Shown piece after piece: positions 39,777 through 48,567 of a stretch of 64,000 bases of DNA. A program made the translations under genes and the position numbers. The DNA comes from Cupriavidus sp. AU9028 (GTDB lineage: Bacteria > Pseudomonadota > Gammaproteobacteria > Burkholderiales > Burkholderiaceae). The stretch is from contig NZ_JAIMCG010000014.1 in assembly GCF_019795295.1 (NCBI RefSeq), positions 62,001-126,000 on the forward strand, read 5' to 3'. Within the stretch, counting starts at the first letter, position 1. Each line of letters opens with the position of its first letter. Under the pieces are notes generated by a model. It ran no database searches. It was not told where the DNA came from and worked only from the letters and a program-made list of their open reading frames with translations.

Positions 39777-41972
39777 ATGACCGCCGGCACGACCGACCTT
39801 TCCCGTCTCATCCACCCCCGCTCCATCGCCCTGGTGGGCGCATCCGACCGCGCGACCAGCATCGGCGAGCGGACCATGACCAATCTGCTGGCGCATTCGC
39901 GCTTTGACGGCGACATCTGGCTCGTCAACCCCGGCAAGACCGAGCTCGCGGGGCGCCGCTGCTGGCCCAGCGTGGCGGCGTTGCCCGCGACGCCCGATGT
40001 CGCCGTGGTGGTGGTGCCCGCCGCGGGTGTGCTCGAGGTCCTGGAACAATGCGGCGCGCGCGGCGTGCGCTTTGCCATCGTGCTCAGCTCCGGCTTTGGC
40101 GAGACCGGTCCTGACGGCGAGCGGGCCCAGCAGCAGATGCAGGCCATCGCGGCGCGTACCGGCATGCGGCTGTACGGCCCCAACTGCCCGGGCCTGACCA
40201 ACGTCAATGCGCAGCTTGGCCTGACCTTCTCGCCGTCGTTCCCGCATGACCTGGTCCAGGGGCCGATCGGCCTGGCGACGCAGGGCGGCGGGCTGGGGCG
40301 CAACGTGATGCAGGCGATGGAGCGCGGCATCGGCATCGGGCTGTGGGCGTCCACCGGCAACGAGGTGGACCTGCAGGTGGCCGACTTCATTGGCTACATG
40401 GCCGATGCGCCGGATATCAAGGTCATCGCCACGCTGCTTGAAGGAATCAAGGACGGCGCGCGCTTCGTCGCGGCCGTGCAGCGCGCGGCGGCGAACGGCA
40501 AGCCGGTGGTGGCACTGAAGGTGGGCCGCTCGGAGTATGGACGGCGGGCGGCGCAATCGCACACCGCGTCGCTGACCGGTTCGGCCGAAGTCAACAGCGC
40601 GGTATTTCGCCAGCTTGGCGTCATCGAAGTCCACGACATCGACGAACTGGTCGATACGGCCTGGCTGCTGGCGCGGGCGTTGCCGCAGGGCCGCGACGCG
40701 CTGGCGGTCTATTGCTCGTCGGGCGGCACCTCGGCACTGACCGCCGATGCAGTCGGCGCGGAGGGGCTGACGCTGGCGAGTTTCGCCACGGCGACCACGG
40801 AGACGCTGCGTGCAAGCCTGCCGGACTACGCCGCCATCGGCAACCCGGTCGATACGACAGCGGTGGTGCTGAGCGACGCGACGGTAGTGGAAAAGACGCT
40901 CGGCGCCGTCGCGGCCGATCCCAATGTCGGCCTGGTGGTGCTGCCCATTACGCTTGACTACGGCGAGACCACCACGCGGATGGCGCAGAACATCGTCAAT
41001 GCACAGGCGCGTACCGCCACGCCGATCCTGCCGATCTGGATGAGCGACCGGCTCGGCGATGGCTATCGGGTACTGGTCGAGCATGGCTTTGCGCCGCCGC
41101 GCACGGTGAACAAGGCGATTACCGCGGTGAGGCGCTGGGTGGAGTACGGCCGATGGCGCGCACGGCAAGGGCGGGCCCCGTCCGGGGCGCCGGCGCCGCG
41201 CCTGCCGACGGTGCCGTCCGAACCGCGCCAGATCGCTGGCAGCGGCGATACGGCGGCCGTGACGCGGCGGGCCCTGACCGAGGCCGAGGCCAAGCACCGG
41301 CTGCGGCAGCATGGCATCGCACTGCTGCCGTTCGAGGTGGCGCGCTCCGCGGAGGAGGCGGTCCGCATTGCCACCGGGTTCGGCTATCCGGTGGTCGCCA
41401 AGATCGCCAGCGCGGACATCCTGCACAAGTCCGACATCGGTGGCGTGCGCATTGGCCTTGCCGATGCGGCCGCGGTGCACGAGGCGTTCGAGAGCATCGG
41501 CGCCGCGGCGAGAGCGCATTGTCCGGATGCCCGCATCGACGGCGTGCTGATCGAGAAGATGGCGCCAGCCGGCGGCATCGAGCTGATGGTGGGCGTGACG
41601 CGCGACCCGGTCTTCGGCCACGTCATGACCTTCGGGCTTGGCGGCATCCATGTCGAGATCCTGCGCGACGTGTCGCGGCGGATGCTGCCATTGCAGGCAG
41701 GGGAGGCCGCGGCGCTGGTCCGCGAGATCCGCGCGTTTCCCTTGCTCGCCGGTGCCCGCGGCCGCCCGCCGGCGGACCTGTCCGGGCTGGAGGCGCTGCT
41801 GATGCAGGTGTCGCGCTTCGTTGCCGACAATGCCGGCTGGATCGAGGAGATGGATCTGAACCCGGTCTGGGTCGATACGGTGGCCGGCGGCCAGAGCCGT
41901 GGCGCGATGCCGCTGGACGCGGTGATCGTCGAGCGGCGGCCGGATGGCACGGCGACGGGAGCCGGCGCATGA
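39777..41972 (+). CDS. ADP-forming acyl-CoA synthetase (fused CoA-binding, ligase and ATP-grasp domains)
   Basis: 731 residues. This family joins a carboxylic acid to CoA through acyl phosphate and phosphohistidine intermediates, forming ADP. The N-terminal CoA-binding domain has IHPRSIALVGASDRATSIGE; the middle ligase domain has YGPNCPGLTN and the probable phosphohistidine His262 in SHTASLTGSAEVN; the C-terminal ATP-grasp domain (about 515-725) starts at YPVVAKIASADILHKSDIGG and includes GVTRDPVFGHVMTFGLGG. Start at the ATG at 39777; the 21 residues before it are unlike the family. It overlaps the next CoA-transferase by ATGA. Two activating enzymes in one operon suggest two acids, or an acid and its product. 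Confidence 0.92.
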   Translation: MTAGTTDLSRLIHPRSIALVGASDRATSIGERTMTNLLAHSRFDGDIWLVNPGKTELAGRRCWPSVAALPATPDVAVVVVPAAGVLEVLEQCGARGVRFAIVLSSGFGETGPDGERAQQQMQAIAARTGMRLYGPNCPGLTNVNAQLGLTFSPSFPHDLVQGPIGLATQGGGLGRNVMQAMERGIGIGLWASTGNEVDLQVADFIGYMADAPDIKVIATLLEGIKDGARFVAAVQRAAANGKPVVALKVGRSEYGRRAAQSHTASLTGSAEVNSAVFRQLGVIEVHDIDELVDTAWLLARALPQGRDALAVYCSSGGTSALTADAVGAEGLTLASFATATTETLRASLPDYAAIGNPVDTTAVVLSDATVVEKTLGAVAADPNVGLVVLPITLDYGETTTRMAQNIVNAQARTATPILPIWMSDRLGDGYRVLVEHGFAPPRTVNKAITAVRRWVEYGRWRARQGRAPSGAPAPRLPTVPSEPRQIAGSGDTAAVTRRALTEAEAKHRLRQHGIALLPFEVARSAEEAVRIATGFGYPVVAKIASADILHKSDIGGVRIGLADAAAVHEAFESIGAAARAHCPDARIDGVLIEKMAPAGGIELMVGVTRDPVFGHVMTFGLGGIHVEILRDVSRRMLPLQAGEAAALVREIRAFPLLAGARGRPPADLSGLEALLMQVSRFVADNAGWIEEMDLNPVWVDTVAGGQSRGAMPLDAVIVERRPDGTATGAGA

Positions 41973-43129
41973 GCGACGACACCACCGCAACGGTCGCCGC
42001 CCACAACGCCCCCCATGCCGCGCATGCCCCGCTGCATGGCGTCAGCGTGCTCGACTTCAGCGAGCTGCTGCCGGGACCGTTCTTCACGCAGAACCTGGCC
42101 GAGCTGGGTGCGCACGTGCTCAAGATAGAACGGCCCCCGCATGGGGACAATGTTCGGCGCATGGGTCCCGGCGTGTTCGCCGCGGTCAACCGTGGCAAGC
42201 ACAGCCTGCTCGCCGACCTGAAGGACGACGGGCAACGCGAACAGATTCTCGCGCGGGTGGCGCAGGCCGATATCCTGGTCGAGTCGTATCGGCCGGGCGT
42301 CATGGCGCGCCTGGGCATGGACGCGGCCACGCTCTGCGGCCGGTTTCCACGGCTGATCTACGTGTCGCTGAGCGGCTACGGCCAGCACGGCCCGTGGGCG
42401 CAGTTGCCCGGTCATGACATCAACTACCTGGCCGCATGCGGCACGCTGGCGGTATCCGGTGCCGCGGGGGCGGACGACGAGCCGGCGCAGACCTTCGGTC
42501 TTCCCGTCGCGGATCTGTGCGGCGCGATGTATGCGCTGTCTGCCACGCTGGCGGCGCTGGTCCAGCGCGCGCACACCGGCCGCGGCCAGTATCTCGATGT
42601 GGCGCTGGCCGACTGCACGCTGCACTGGATGAATGCGCGCTTCGGCGCATGGAAGGGCGCGGGGGCCGATACGCTGGCGTCGCAGCGGGCGATGGCGCAG
42701 GTCAAGCCGGCCTATGGCGCCTTCCGCTGCCGCGACGGCCGCTATCTGTCGGTGGCCGCGCTGGAGGACCACTTCTGGGTGCGGCTGTGCGAGGTGCTGC
42801 CGATGGCGCCGTACGACGGCGAGCCATGGCGCGCACTGGCATTGCGCAAGCGCGATGCGGGGGCCATCAATGCGGCCCTTGGGCAGGCGCTATCGACACT
42901 GGACTGCGACGCCGCGTTCGCGCGGCTGGCCGACGCGGACGTTCCCGCCGCTCCCGTGGTCGCACCGAACGAGGTGGCTGCGCTGCCGCAGTTCCGCGAC
43001 AGGAACAAGTTCGACGGTGCCAGCCCGGATGCCACGCTGCCACTGGCGCGCTTTCCGGTGCCGATGCACGGGGTCGCGCCCGACAGCCTCGGCCTGCCGC
43101 CGGTCCTGGATAGCGCGCGGCAGCGATGA
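41969..43129 (+). CDS. Class III (CaiB/BaiF) CoA-transferase
   Basis: 386 residues from the ATG at 41969; the frame is open far upstream but only as a shadow of the ligase gene. N-terminal hallmark LHGVSVLDFSELLPGPFFTQ and NLAELGAHVLKIERPPHGDN; SLSGYGQHGPWAQ; catalytic Asp182 in LPVADLCGAMYA. It resembles the alpha-methylacyl-CoA racemase-like part of the family as much as true transferases, so isomerising a methyl-branched acyl-CoA is an alternative role. Four-base overlaps (ATGA) link it to both the ligase and the following flavoprotein gene. Confidence 0.88.
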   Translation: MSDDTTATVAAHNAPHAAHAPLHGVSVLDFSELLPGPFFTQNLAELGAHVLKIERPPHGDNVRRMGPGVFAAVNRGKHSLLADLKDDGQREQILARVAQADILVESYRPGVMARLGMDAATLCGRFPRLIYVSLSGYGQHGPWAQLPGHDINYLAACGTLAVSGAAGADDEPAQTFGLPVADLCGAMYALSATLAALVQRAHTGRGQYLDVALADCTLHWMNARFGAWKGAGADTLASQRAMAQVKPAYGAFRCRDGRYLSVAALEDHFWVRLCEVLPMAPYDGEPWRALALRKRDAGAINAALGQALSTLDCDAAFARLADADVPAAPVVAPNEVAALPQFRDRNKFDGASPDATLPLARFPVPMHGVAPDSLGLPPVLDSARQR

Positions 43130-44169
43130 CGGCCAGCACTGGCTCGGCTGCCGCGCAGCCGCCTGCGCCGTTCGCCACCCGGCTCACGCGCCTGTTCGGC
43201 ATCGCGCATCCGCTGCTGGGCGGCGGCCTGATGTGGCTGTCCAGGCCGCGTTACGTTGCGGCGCTGGTCAACGCGGGCTGCATGGGGTTCCTGACGCCGC
43301 GCTCGTTCGACAGTCCGGACGCGTTCGGCGAGGCGCTGGTCCAATGCAGGGTGCTGACCGGAGGTCGCCCGTTCGGCGTCAATCTGACGCTGGCCTCCCG
43401 TCCCGGCGGAAACGACGGGGTGGTCACCGCGCTGGAACAGGCACTGGCCCATGGCGTGCGGCACTTCGAAACGGCAGGGCAAGGCCCCGGCGAACTGATC
43501 GCGCGTATCCACGAGGCGGGCGGTGTCGTCATCCACAAGGCATCGAGCCTGCGTCATGCGCTGGCGGCCGAACGCGACGGCGCCGACGCGGTGGCGCTGG
43601 TCGGCATGGAGGAAGGGGGCCATCCCGGCGCCAACGAACTGCCCACCATGCTGCTGGGCGCGCTGGCGCTGGACCGGCTGCGCGTGCCGGTCGCCGTTGG
43701 CGGCGGCATCGGGCATGGGCGCCAGCTTGCCGCGCTGCTGGCGATGGGGGTGGACGGCGCCGTCTGCGGCAGCCGCTTGCTGGTGTGCGAGGAGATCGAA
43801 GCGCACGACGCCTACAAGCGGCACCTGGTCGGTTGCGACGAGCACGCGACGGTCGCGGTGCTGCGCACGCTGGGCAATACCCTGTGCGTGCTGCGCAACG
43901 CGACCGCCGAGCTGGTAGCTGCCCGTGAACGGGCAGGCGCGCGCGACTACGCCGCCTTCGGCGATCTGCTGGACAGTCGCATCACGCGGGATCGCTGCTA
44001 TGGCGAAGGGGACTGGCAGCGCGGCATGGCGTCGCTCGGTCCGGCCATCGCCTTCGCCGACCGGATCGAACCGCTGGCCGATATCGTCGCCACGCTGCTG
44101 GCGCAGGCGAGCGCCGCGCTCGATGGGCTCGACCATGTCCGTCGCACACCGTTGGGAGGCCGACCATGA
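43126..44169 (+). CDS. Nitronate monooxygenase-like flavoprotein, copy 1
   Basis: 347 residues, an FMN-binding TIM barrel of the 2-nitropropane dioxygenase/FabK family. It has the His of VGMEEGGHPGANE and the FMN-phosphate loop VAVGGGIGHGRQLAALLAMG followed by GSRLLV. Members oxidise nitronates, reduce enoyl-thioesters or act as enoyl-CoA-type reductases, and the function of this branch is unknown. It overlaps its neighbours on both sides by four bases, so it belongs to the acyl-CoA operon; an enoyl reductase or flavin-dependent oxidative step is more plausible than nitroalkane detoxification. The N-terminal 15 residues are a variable extension. Confidence 0.8.
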   Translation: MTASTGSAAAQPPAPFATRLTRLFGIAHPLLGGGLMWLSRPRYVAALVNAGCMGFLTPRSFDSPDAFGEALVQCRVLTGGRPFGVNLTLASRPGGNDGVVTALEQALAHGVRHFETAGQGPGELIARIHEAGGVVIHKASSLRHALAAERDGADAVALVGMEEGGHPGANELPTMLLGALALDRLRVPVAVGGGIGHGRQLAALLAMGVDGAVCGSRLLVCEEIEAHDAYKRHLVGCDEHATVAVLRTLGNTLCVLRNATAELVAARERAGARDYAAFGDLLDSRITRDRCYGEGDWQRGMASLGPAIAFADRIEPLADIVATLLAQASAALDGLDHVRRTPLGGRP

Positions 44170-45131
44170 CCGCACTGCCCTTTCTCGATCGGCTGGCCTT
44201 GCCCGTGGTCGCCGCGCCGATGTTGCGAGTGTCCGGCATCGAGCTGGTGTCCGCCGCTTGCCGGGCCGGCATCGTCGGGGCCTTTCCCACGGCGAACTGC
44301 GCCTCGCTGGGGGAGCTGGACGGCTGGCTCGATCGCCTGCGCCGCGAGGCGCGGGAGGCCGCCGAGCGGGGGGAGCCCGTACATGGGCCGTTCTGCCCCA
44401 ACCTGATCATGCGGCGGGACCCGGCGAAGCTGCGCGACGAGTTTGCGCTGATCGCCAGCTACCAGCCGCAGGTGGCGATCACCAGCGTCGGCTCGCCCGC
44501 CGCTGCCATTCCCGTGCTGCACGCGGCAGGGTGCCGCGTCCTCGCCGATGTCGCCACCCTTCACCATGCGCGCCGAGCCCTCGATGCGGGGGCCGACGGT
44601 CTGGTGCTGCTGACCGCTGGCGCCGGCGGCCACACCGGCTGGGCCAATCCCTTCGCCTTCGTGCGGGCAGTCCGGGCGTTCTTCGACGGTCCCATCATGC
44701 TGTCCGGTGGCATCAGCGACGGGGCTGGCGTCGCGGCGGCGCGGGTGCTCGGCTGCGACCTCGTCGGCATGGGGACGCGCTTCATTGGCGCGCGCGAGAG
44801 CCTGGCAAGCGACGGCTACAAGGCCATGCTGCGCGCGAGCACGCTGGACGACATTCGCACCACGCGCGCCTTTACCGGCCTGCCGGCCAACTTCCTCGTC
44901 CCGTCGATCCGGCAGACCGGGCTCGACCCGGACGCGCTCGACGAGTCGGTCACCGTGCAGCAGGCGCGCGAGCGGTTTGGCGGCGGTGCCGACGGCGTGG
45001 TGATCCGGCGCTGGCAGGACCTGTGGAGCGCCGGGCATTCCGTATCGGGCGTCACGCAGATCGAACCCGCAGCGCTCATTGTCGAGCGCTTGACCGCGCA
45101 GTATCGGCAGGCGAGGGCGAGCCGGCATTGA
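44166..45131 (+). CDS. Nitronate monooxygenase-like flavoprotein, copy 2
   Basis: 321 residues, paralogous in fold to copy 1 but clearly divergent. Motifs: LALPVVAAPMLRVSGIELVS at the first strand, FCPNLIM, the catalytic-region LTAGAGGHTGWANPF, and the FMN-phosphate loop IMLSGGISDGAGVAAARVLG with GMGTRFI. This second copy is the more typical nitronate monooxygenase. ATGA overlap with copy 1 suggests equimolar synthesis and possibly a heteromeric enzyme. It is the last gene of the plus-strand operon; the hydratase gene converges nine bases later. Confidence 0.82.
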   Translation: MTALPFLDRLALPVVAAPMLRVSGIELVSAACRAGIVGAFPTANCASLGELDGWLDRLRREAREAAERGEPVHGPFCPNLIMRRDPAKLRDEFALIASYQPQVAITSVGSPAAAIPVLHAAGCRVLADVATLHHARRALDAGADGLVLLTAGAGGHTGWANPFAFVRAVRAFFDGPIMLSGGISDGAGVAAARVLGCDLVGMGTRFIGARESLASDGYKAMLRASTLDDIRTTRAFTGLPANFLVPSIRQTGLDPDALDESVTVQQARERFGGGADGVVIRRWQDLWSAGHSVSGVTQIEPAALIVERLTAQYRQARASRH

Positions 45132-45139
45132 TGCCGGCC

Positions 45140-45925
45140 TTAGCCCGCCAGCGTCAGCGAGACCGCGGCCGTCCCCACTCTGGCCTCATAGACGCCCGTG
45201 CGCGCGGTATCCACCGGCACGCACAAGGTTCCGGTGGTCACCACCGCGCCCTCCGGAATCGTCTGCCGCTGCAAGGCCAGTTGCTTCCACAGGAACGATA
45301 GCGACAGGAACGGTTGCGTGCGGTCGTCGCCGGACAGCGACTGCGCGACGCGCTCGCCGTCGCGCCAGATACCCGCGTCCTCGTCGTACAGCATCCCTTG
45401 CGCAAACGGCACGATGTCGCCGAGCACCAGCGCATGGAAGCCGACGTTGTCGGCGACGAAGCTGGCTTGTCCGACCGCCTTGCGGTCATGGAAGCGGCTG
45501 TACACCACCTCCATGGCCACATGCGCCCCGGCGATCATCGTCCCGATGTCCAGCGCTTCGTCGGCCGGCGAAATCTCGCGCACGAAACGGAAGGCGATTT
45601 CCGCCTCCAGCGTCATGGCGGTGCCGACCGGCAATTGCAGGCTGCTGCCCGACGGAATGACCCGGGACGGAATCAGGCATCCCGTCACGGGTGCCGCCGG
45701 CAGTTCGCCGCGCAGCCCGCGCGGCGAGGCCCCGGCGATCTTCCAGCCGCAATGGCCTTCCCCGATTCGCTCGACCATCACCGCTTGCGCGGCGTAGCCC
45801 TGCTCCAGTGACGCTGGACGCTCCTGCTCAGGCAACGCCGTCAGCCGCTCGCCGGTGTTCCAGGCGGTGGCGAGGCGCTCGCCGGCGGGGGTCGGATTCC
45901 AGGAAGGGGCGATCGGTTGTTGCAT
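45140..45925 (-). CDS. 2-keto-4-pentenoate hydratase/fumarylacetoacetase-fold enzyme
   Basis: 261 residues from the ATG at 45925; a longer frame to 46078 runs into the divergent promoter. The family (MhpD, hydratase/decarboxylase) handles 2-hydroxydienoates from aromatic ring cleavage. Visible features: GWKIAGASPRGL near residue 65, the metal-binding TLEAEIAFRF near 110 with the E-x-E pair, and DNVGFHALVLGD. It is separate from the plus-strand CoA operon and divergent from the permease gene. It may belong to the same catabolic programme or to an aromatic one not in the window. Confidence 0.85.
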   Translation of the reverse strand: MQQPIAPSWNPTPAGERLATAWNTGERLTALPEQERPASLEQGYAAQAVMVERIGEGHCGWKIAGASPRGLRGELPAAPVTGCLIPSRVIPSGSSLQLPVGTAMTLEAEIAFRFVREISPADEALDIGTMIAGAHVAMEVVYSRFHDRKAVGQASFVADNVGFHALVLGDIVPFAQGMLYDEDAGIWRDGERVAQSLSGDDRTQPFLSLSFLWKQLALQRQTIPEGAVVTTGTLCVPVDTARTGVYEARVGTAAVSLTLAG

Positions 45926-46219
45926 TCGTGCATGTCCTTGAAAGTGGGAGAGTCCTCGCGGGCGGCGGCAGTCACCCTTGTCGTCGCGCACCGCAGAGGT
46001 GCAAAAGATACTTCCGGCCTTCCCGCCAGGCCGCGGCCGGGAAAGCAGCAGGAACTCCGCAGTAACGCCGCGCTCCACATGCTATCCGTCGCCCCGGGGA
46101 CGAATCCGGCGCATGTTGCTCTGGCGATGCTTTCGGTTGTTTCCTATTGTAGACAGCTCAGGCCGTCGCACTTTTCGAGTGTCGATCTCGGCCTGTAGCG
46201 AGACCTCAGCGGAGGGTGG
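45926..46219. other. Divergent region between hydratase and permease genes
   Basis: 294 bases with no ORF worth calling. A GGAGG site (46211-46215) precedes the permease ATG. TATTGT near 46145-46150 could be a -10 box facing the permease, but its -35 is unclear. No regulator gene adjoins. Confidence 0.4.
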
Positions 46220-47620
46220 ATGGACCAACACAAAGAAAGCAGGCCGCAGGGCATCCTGTCGGTATTCGACGCGGTGGTCATCATGGTCGGCCTCGTCATC
46301 GGCGTCGGGATTTTTCGCACGCCCTCCATCGTCGCCGCCAATGTCTCCTCGGAGGCGATGTTCATCCTGGTCTGGCTGGCCGGTGGGCTGGTGACGCTGG
46401 TCGGTGCGCTCTGCTATGCCGAGCTCTCCTCTGCCCATCCCGATACGGGCGGCGAATATCACTTCCTTTCGCGTGCCTATGGCAAGCCGGTAGCGATGCT
46501 GTTCGGCTGGGCGCGCTGCACCGTGATCCAGACCGGCGCCATCGCCGCCGTTGCCTTCATGCTGGGCGACTACCTTGCCCAGCTCTTTCCGCTGGGACCC
46601 TATGGCGCCGCCATCTACGCGGCCCTGTCGGTGGCCGCGCTGACCGCCGTCAATGTGGTCGGTACGGTGGAGGGCAAGAACCTGCAGGTGGTGGTGACGT
46701 TCATCGAAGTCGCGGCGATCGCGGCCATCATCCTGTTCGGGCTGTTCGGCACGCCCGGCGCCGCGCAGGCGCCGGCCGCCGCCGGGGCGGGCGCGTCGCA
46801 AGGGGCGGCACTGGGCATGGCGATGATCTTCGTGCTGCTGACCTATGGCGGCTGGAACGAGGCGGCCTATCTGACCGGCGAGCTGAAGGACGCGCCGCGC
46901 AACATCGCCCGTGTGCTGGCACTGGGCACGCTGATCCTGGTGGCGCTGTACACGCTCGCCAATCTGGCGCTGCTGTCGATCCTCGGTCTGGACGGGCTGC
47001 GCGGGTCGAGCGCGGTGGCGGCCGACATGATGCGCGCGGTGGCCGGACCGACGGGCGAGAAGGTGGTGACGATCGCCATCGTGGTGGCGGCCATCTCCAC
47101 GCTGAATGCGACCATCTTCACCGGCTCGCGCGTCTTCTACGCGATGGCACGCGACATGACGGTGATGCGCTGGGTGGGCATCTGGAATGGCCGCGGCAAG
47201 ACGCCCGCCAACGGCCAGATCGCGCAGGGGCTGATCGCGCTGGCGCTGATCGCGCTGGGTGCGGTGACACGGGACGGCTTCAAGGCGATGGTCGACTACA
47301 CCGCGCCCGTGTTCTGGGGCTTCCTGCTGCTGGTCGGCCTGTCGCTGTTCGTGCTGCGCTGGCGCGAGCCGCATCGCGTGCTGCCGTATCGGGTGCCGCT
47401 TTACCCCATCACGCCGATCGTCTTCTGCCTGACCTGCCTGTACATGCTGTATGCCAGCGTGATGTACACCGGCACCGCCGCGCTGATCGGCATCGCGGTG
47501 CTGGTGGCGGGCGCGCCGATCCTGCTGTTCCGCCGCAAGGGCGAGCAGCCCGGACAGGAACCGGAGCGCGCGCTGGAGCGCCAGCCCGCTCGCCGCGCCG
47601 CTGATGCCGACCCGATCTGA
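46220..47620 (+). CDS. APC-superfamily amino acid permease
   Basis: 466 residues with about 12 hydrophobic segments. The first helix contains the substrate-binding break typical of the superfamily (VIMVGLVIGVGIFRTPS), and ALCYAELSSAHPDTGGEYHF marks the end of helix 2. GGWNEAAYLTGELKDAPRNI, in helix 6-7, is also conserved. Transport of an amino acid or related amine across the inner membrane is likely, but the substrate cannot be told. GGAGG lies four bases before the ATG. The next gene follows after 29 bases and may be co-transcribed. Confidence 0.9.
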   Translation: MDQHKESRPQGILSVFDAVVIMVGLVIGVGIFRTPSIVAANVSSEAMFILVWLAGGLVTLVGALCYAELSSAHPDTGGEYHFLSRAYGKPVAMLFGWARCTVIQTGAIAAVAFMLGDYLAQLFPLGPYGAAIYAALSVAALTAVNVVGTVEGKNLQVVVTFIEVAAIAAIILFGLFGTPGAAQAPAAAGAGASQGAALGMAMIFVLLTYGGWNEAAYLTGELKDAPRNIARVLALGTLILVALYTLANLALLSILGLDGLRGSSAVAADMMRAVAGPTGEKVVTIAIVVAAISTLNATIFTGSRVFYAMARDMTVMRWVGIWNGRGKTPANGQIAQGLIALALIALGAVTRDGFKAMVDYTAPVFWGFLLLVGLSLFVLRWREPHRVLPYRVPLYPITPIVFCLTCLYMLYASVMYTGTAALIGIAVLVAGAPILLFRRKGEQPGQEPERALERQPARRAADADPI

Positions 47621-47649
47621 TGTCCCCACCAATCGACAGGAGAGTATCG

Positions 47650-48483
47650 ATGTCAACCAAGCACAGGGCCGTTGCCGTTACGCTGATGCTGGCTTGCACG
47701 GTCGCATGGAACCCGGTCGCCACCGCCCAGACCGGCACCGCCCCGACCTCCACCTACAAGCCCTCGGTGGGGCAGGCAGGCAAGGATGTGGTCTGGGTGC
47801 CCACTTCGCAGGCGCTGGTCGACCGCATGCTCGACATGGCCAAGCTCACGCCGCAGGACCGGCTGGTGGACCTCGGTTCGGGCGATGGCCGCACCGTCAT
47901 CACGGCGGCCAAGCGCGGCGCGACTGCCCGGGGCATCGAGTACAACCCGGACATGGTGGCAATTTCCCGCCAGGCCGCCAAGGCGGAGGGCGTCTCGAAG
48001 CGCGCCACCTTCGAGCAGGCCGACATCTTCCAGTCGGACTTCTCGGACGCGACCGTGGTCACGCTGTTCCTGCTGCCCAGCCTGAATGTCCGCCTGCGCC
48101 CGACGATCCTGGAGATGAAGCCGGGCACCCGCGTGGTGTCGAACAGCTTCGACATGGGGGAATGGGAGCCGGACGAGACCGCCCAGGTCTCGCAGGGATG
48201 CTCCGGCCATTGCGTCGCCTACAAGTGGATCGTCCCCGCCAAGGTGGGCGGCACCTGGCGCGTCGATGGCAAGGAGCTGGTGTTGACGCAGACCTTCCAG
48301 AAGGTCGAGGGCACGCTGCGCGACGGCAACGGCGCGGTGCCGATCCGCGAAGGGCGGCTGGAAGGCACTCGAATCGCCTTCCAGGTGGGTGACAAGCGCT
48401 TTACCGGCGAGGTCAACGGCAAGGCCATGCAGGGCAAGCTGACGGACGGTTCGTACTGGAGCGGAACGCTGGTCGGTCAATGA
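47650..48483 (+). CDS. Exported protein with a class I SAM-methyltransferase domain
   Basis: 277 residues from the ATG at 47650, preceded by GGAGAG; the ten residues further upstream are not needed. A signal peptide is evident (AVAVTLMLACTVAWNPVATA, cleavage after ATA near residue 26). The mature part begins a Rossmann methyltransferase domain: motif I VDLGSGDGRT at residues 73-82, an acidic residue after strand 2 (GIEYNPDMV), and QADIFQSDF. After about residue 190 a beta-rich segment follows with Trp/Gly-rich repeats. SAM is not known to be available in the periplasm, so either the protein acts before export, uses another ligand, or the domain is repurposed. The methyltransferase fold is likely; activity and place are open. 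Confidence 0.8.
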   Translation: MSTKHRAVAVTLMLACTVAWNPVATAQTGTAPTSTYKPSVGQAGKDVVWVPTSQALVDRMLDMAKLTPQDRLVDLGSGDGRTVITAAKRGATARGIEYNPDMVAISRQAAKAEGVSKRATFEQADIFQSDFSDATVVTLFLLPSLNVRLRPTILEMKPGTRVVSNSFDMGEWEPDETAQVSQGCSGHCVAYKWIVPAKVGGTWRVDGKELVLTQTFQKVEGTLRDGNGAVPIREGRLEGTRIAFQVGDKRFTGEVNGKAMQGKLTDGSYWSGTLVGQ

Positions 48484-48567
48484 CGGTGGGCGCTGTCGGC
48501 GCACGACCGATGGCGCAAGGGACGCCCCTGCACCGATACTGAGCAAAACCGGGTGAAGGGAGACGGC

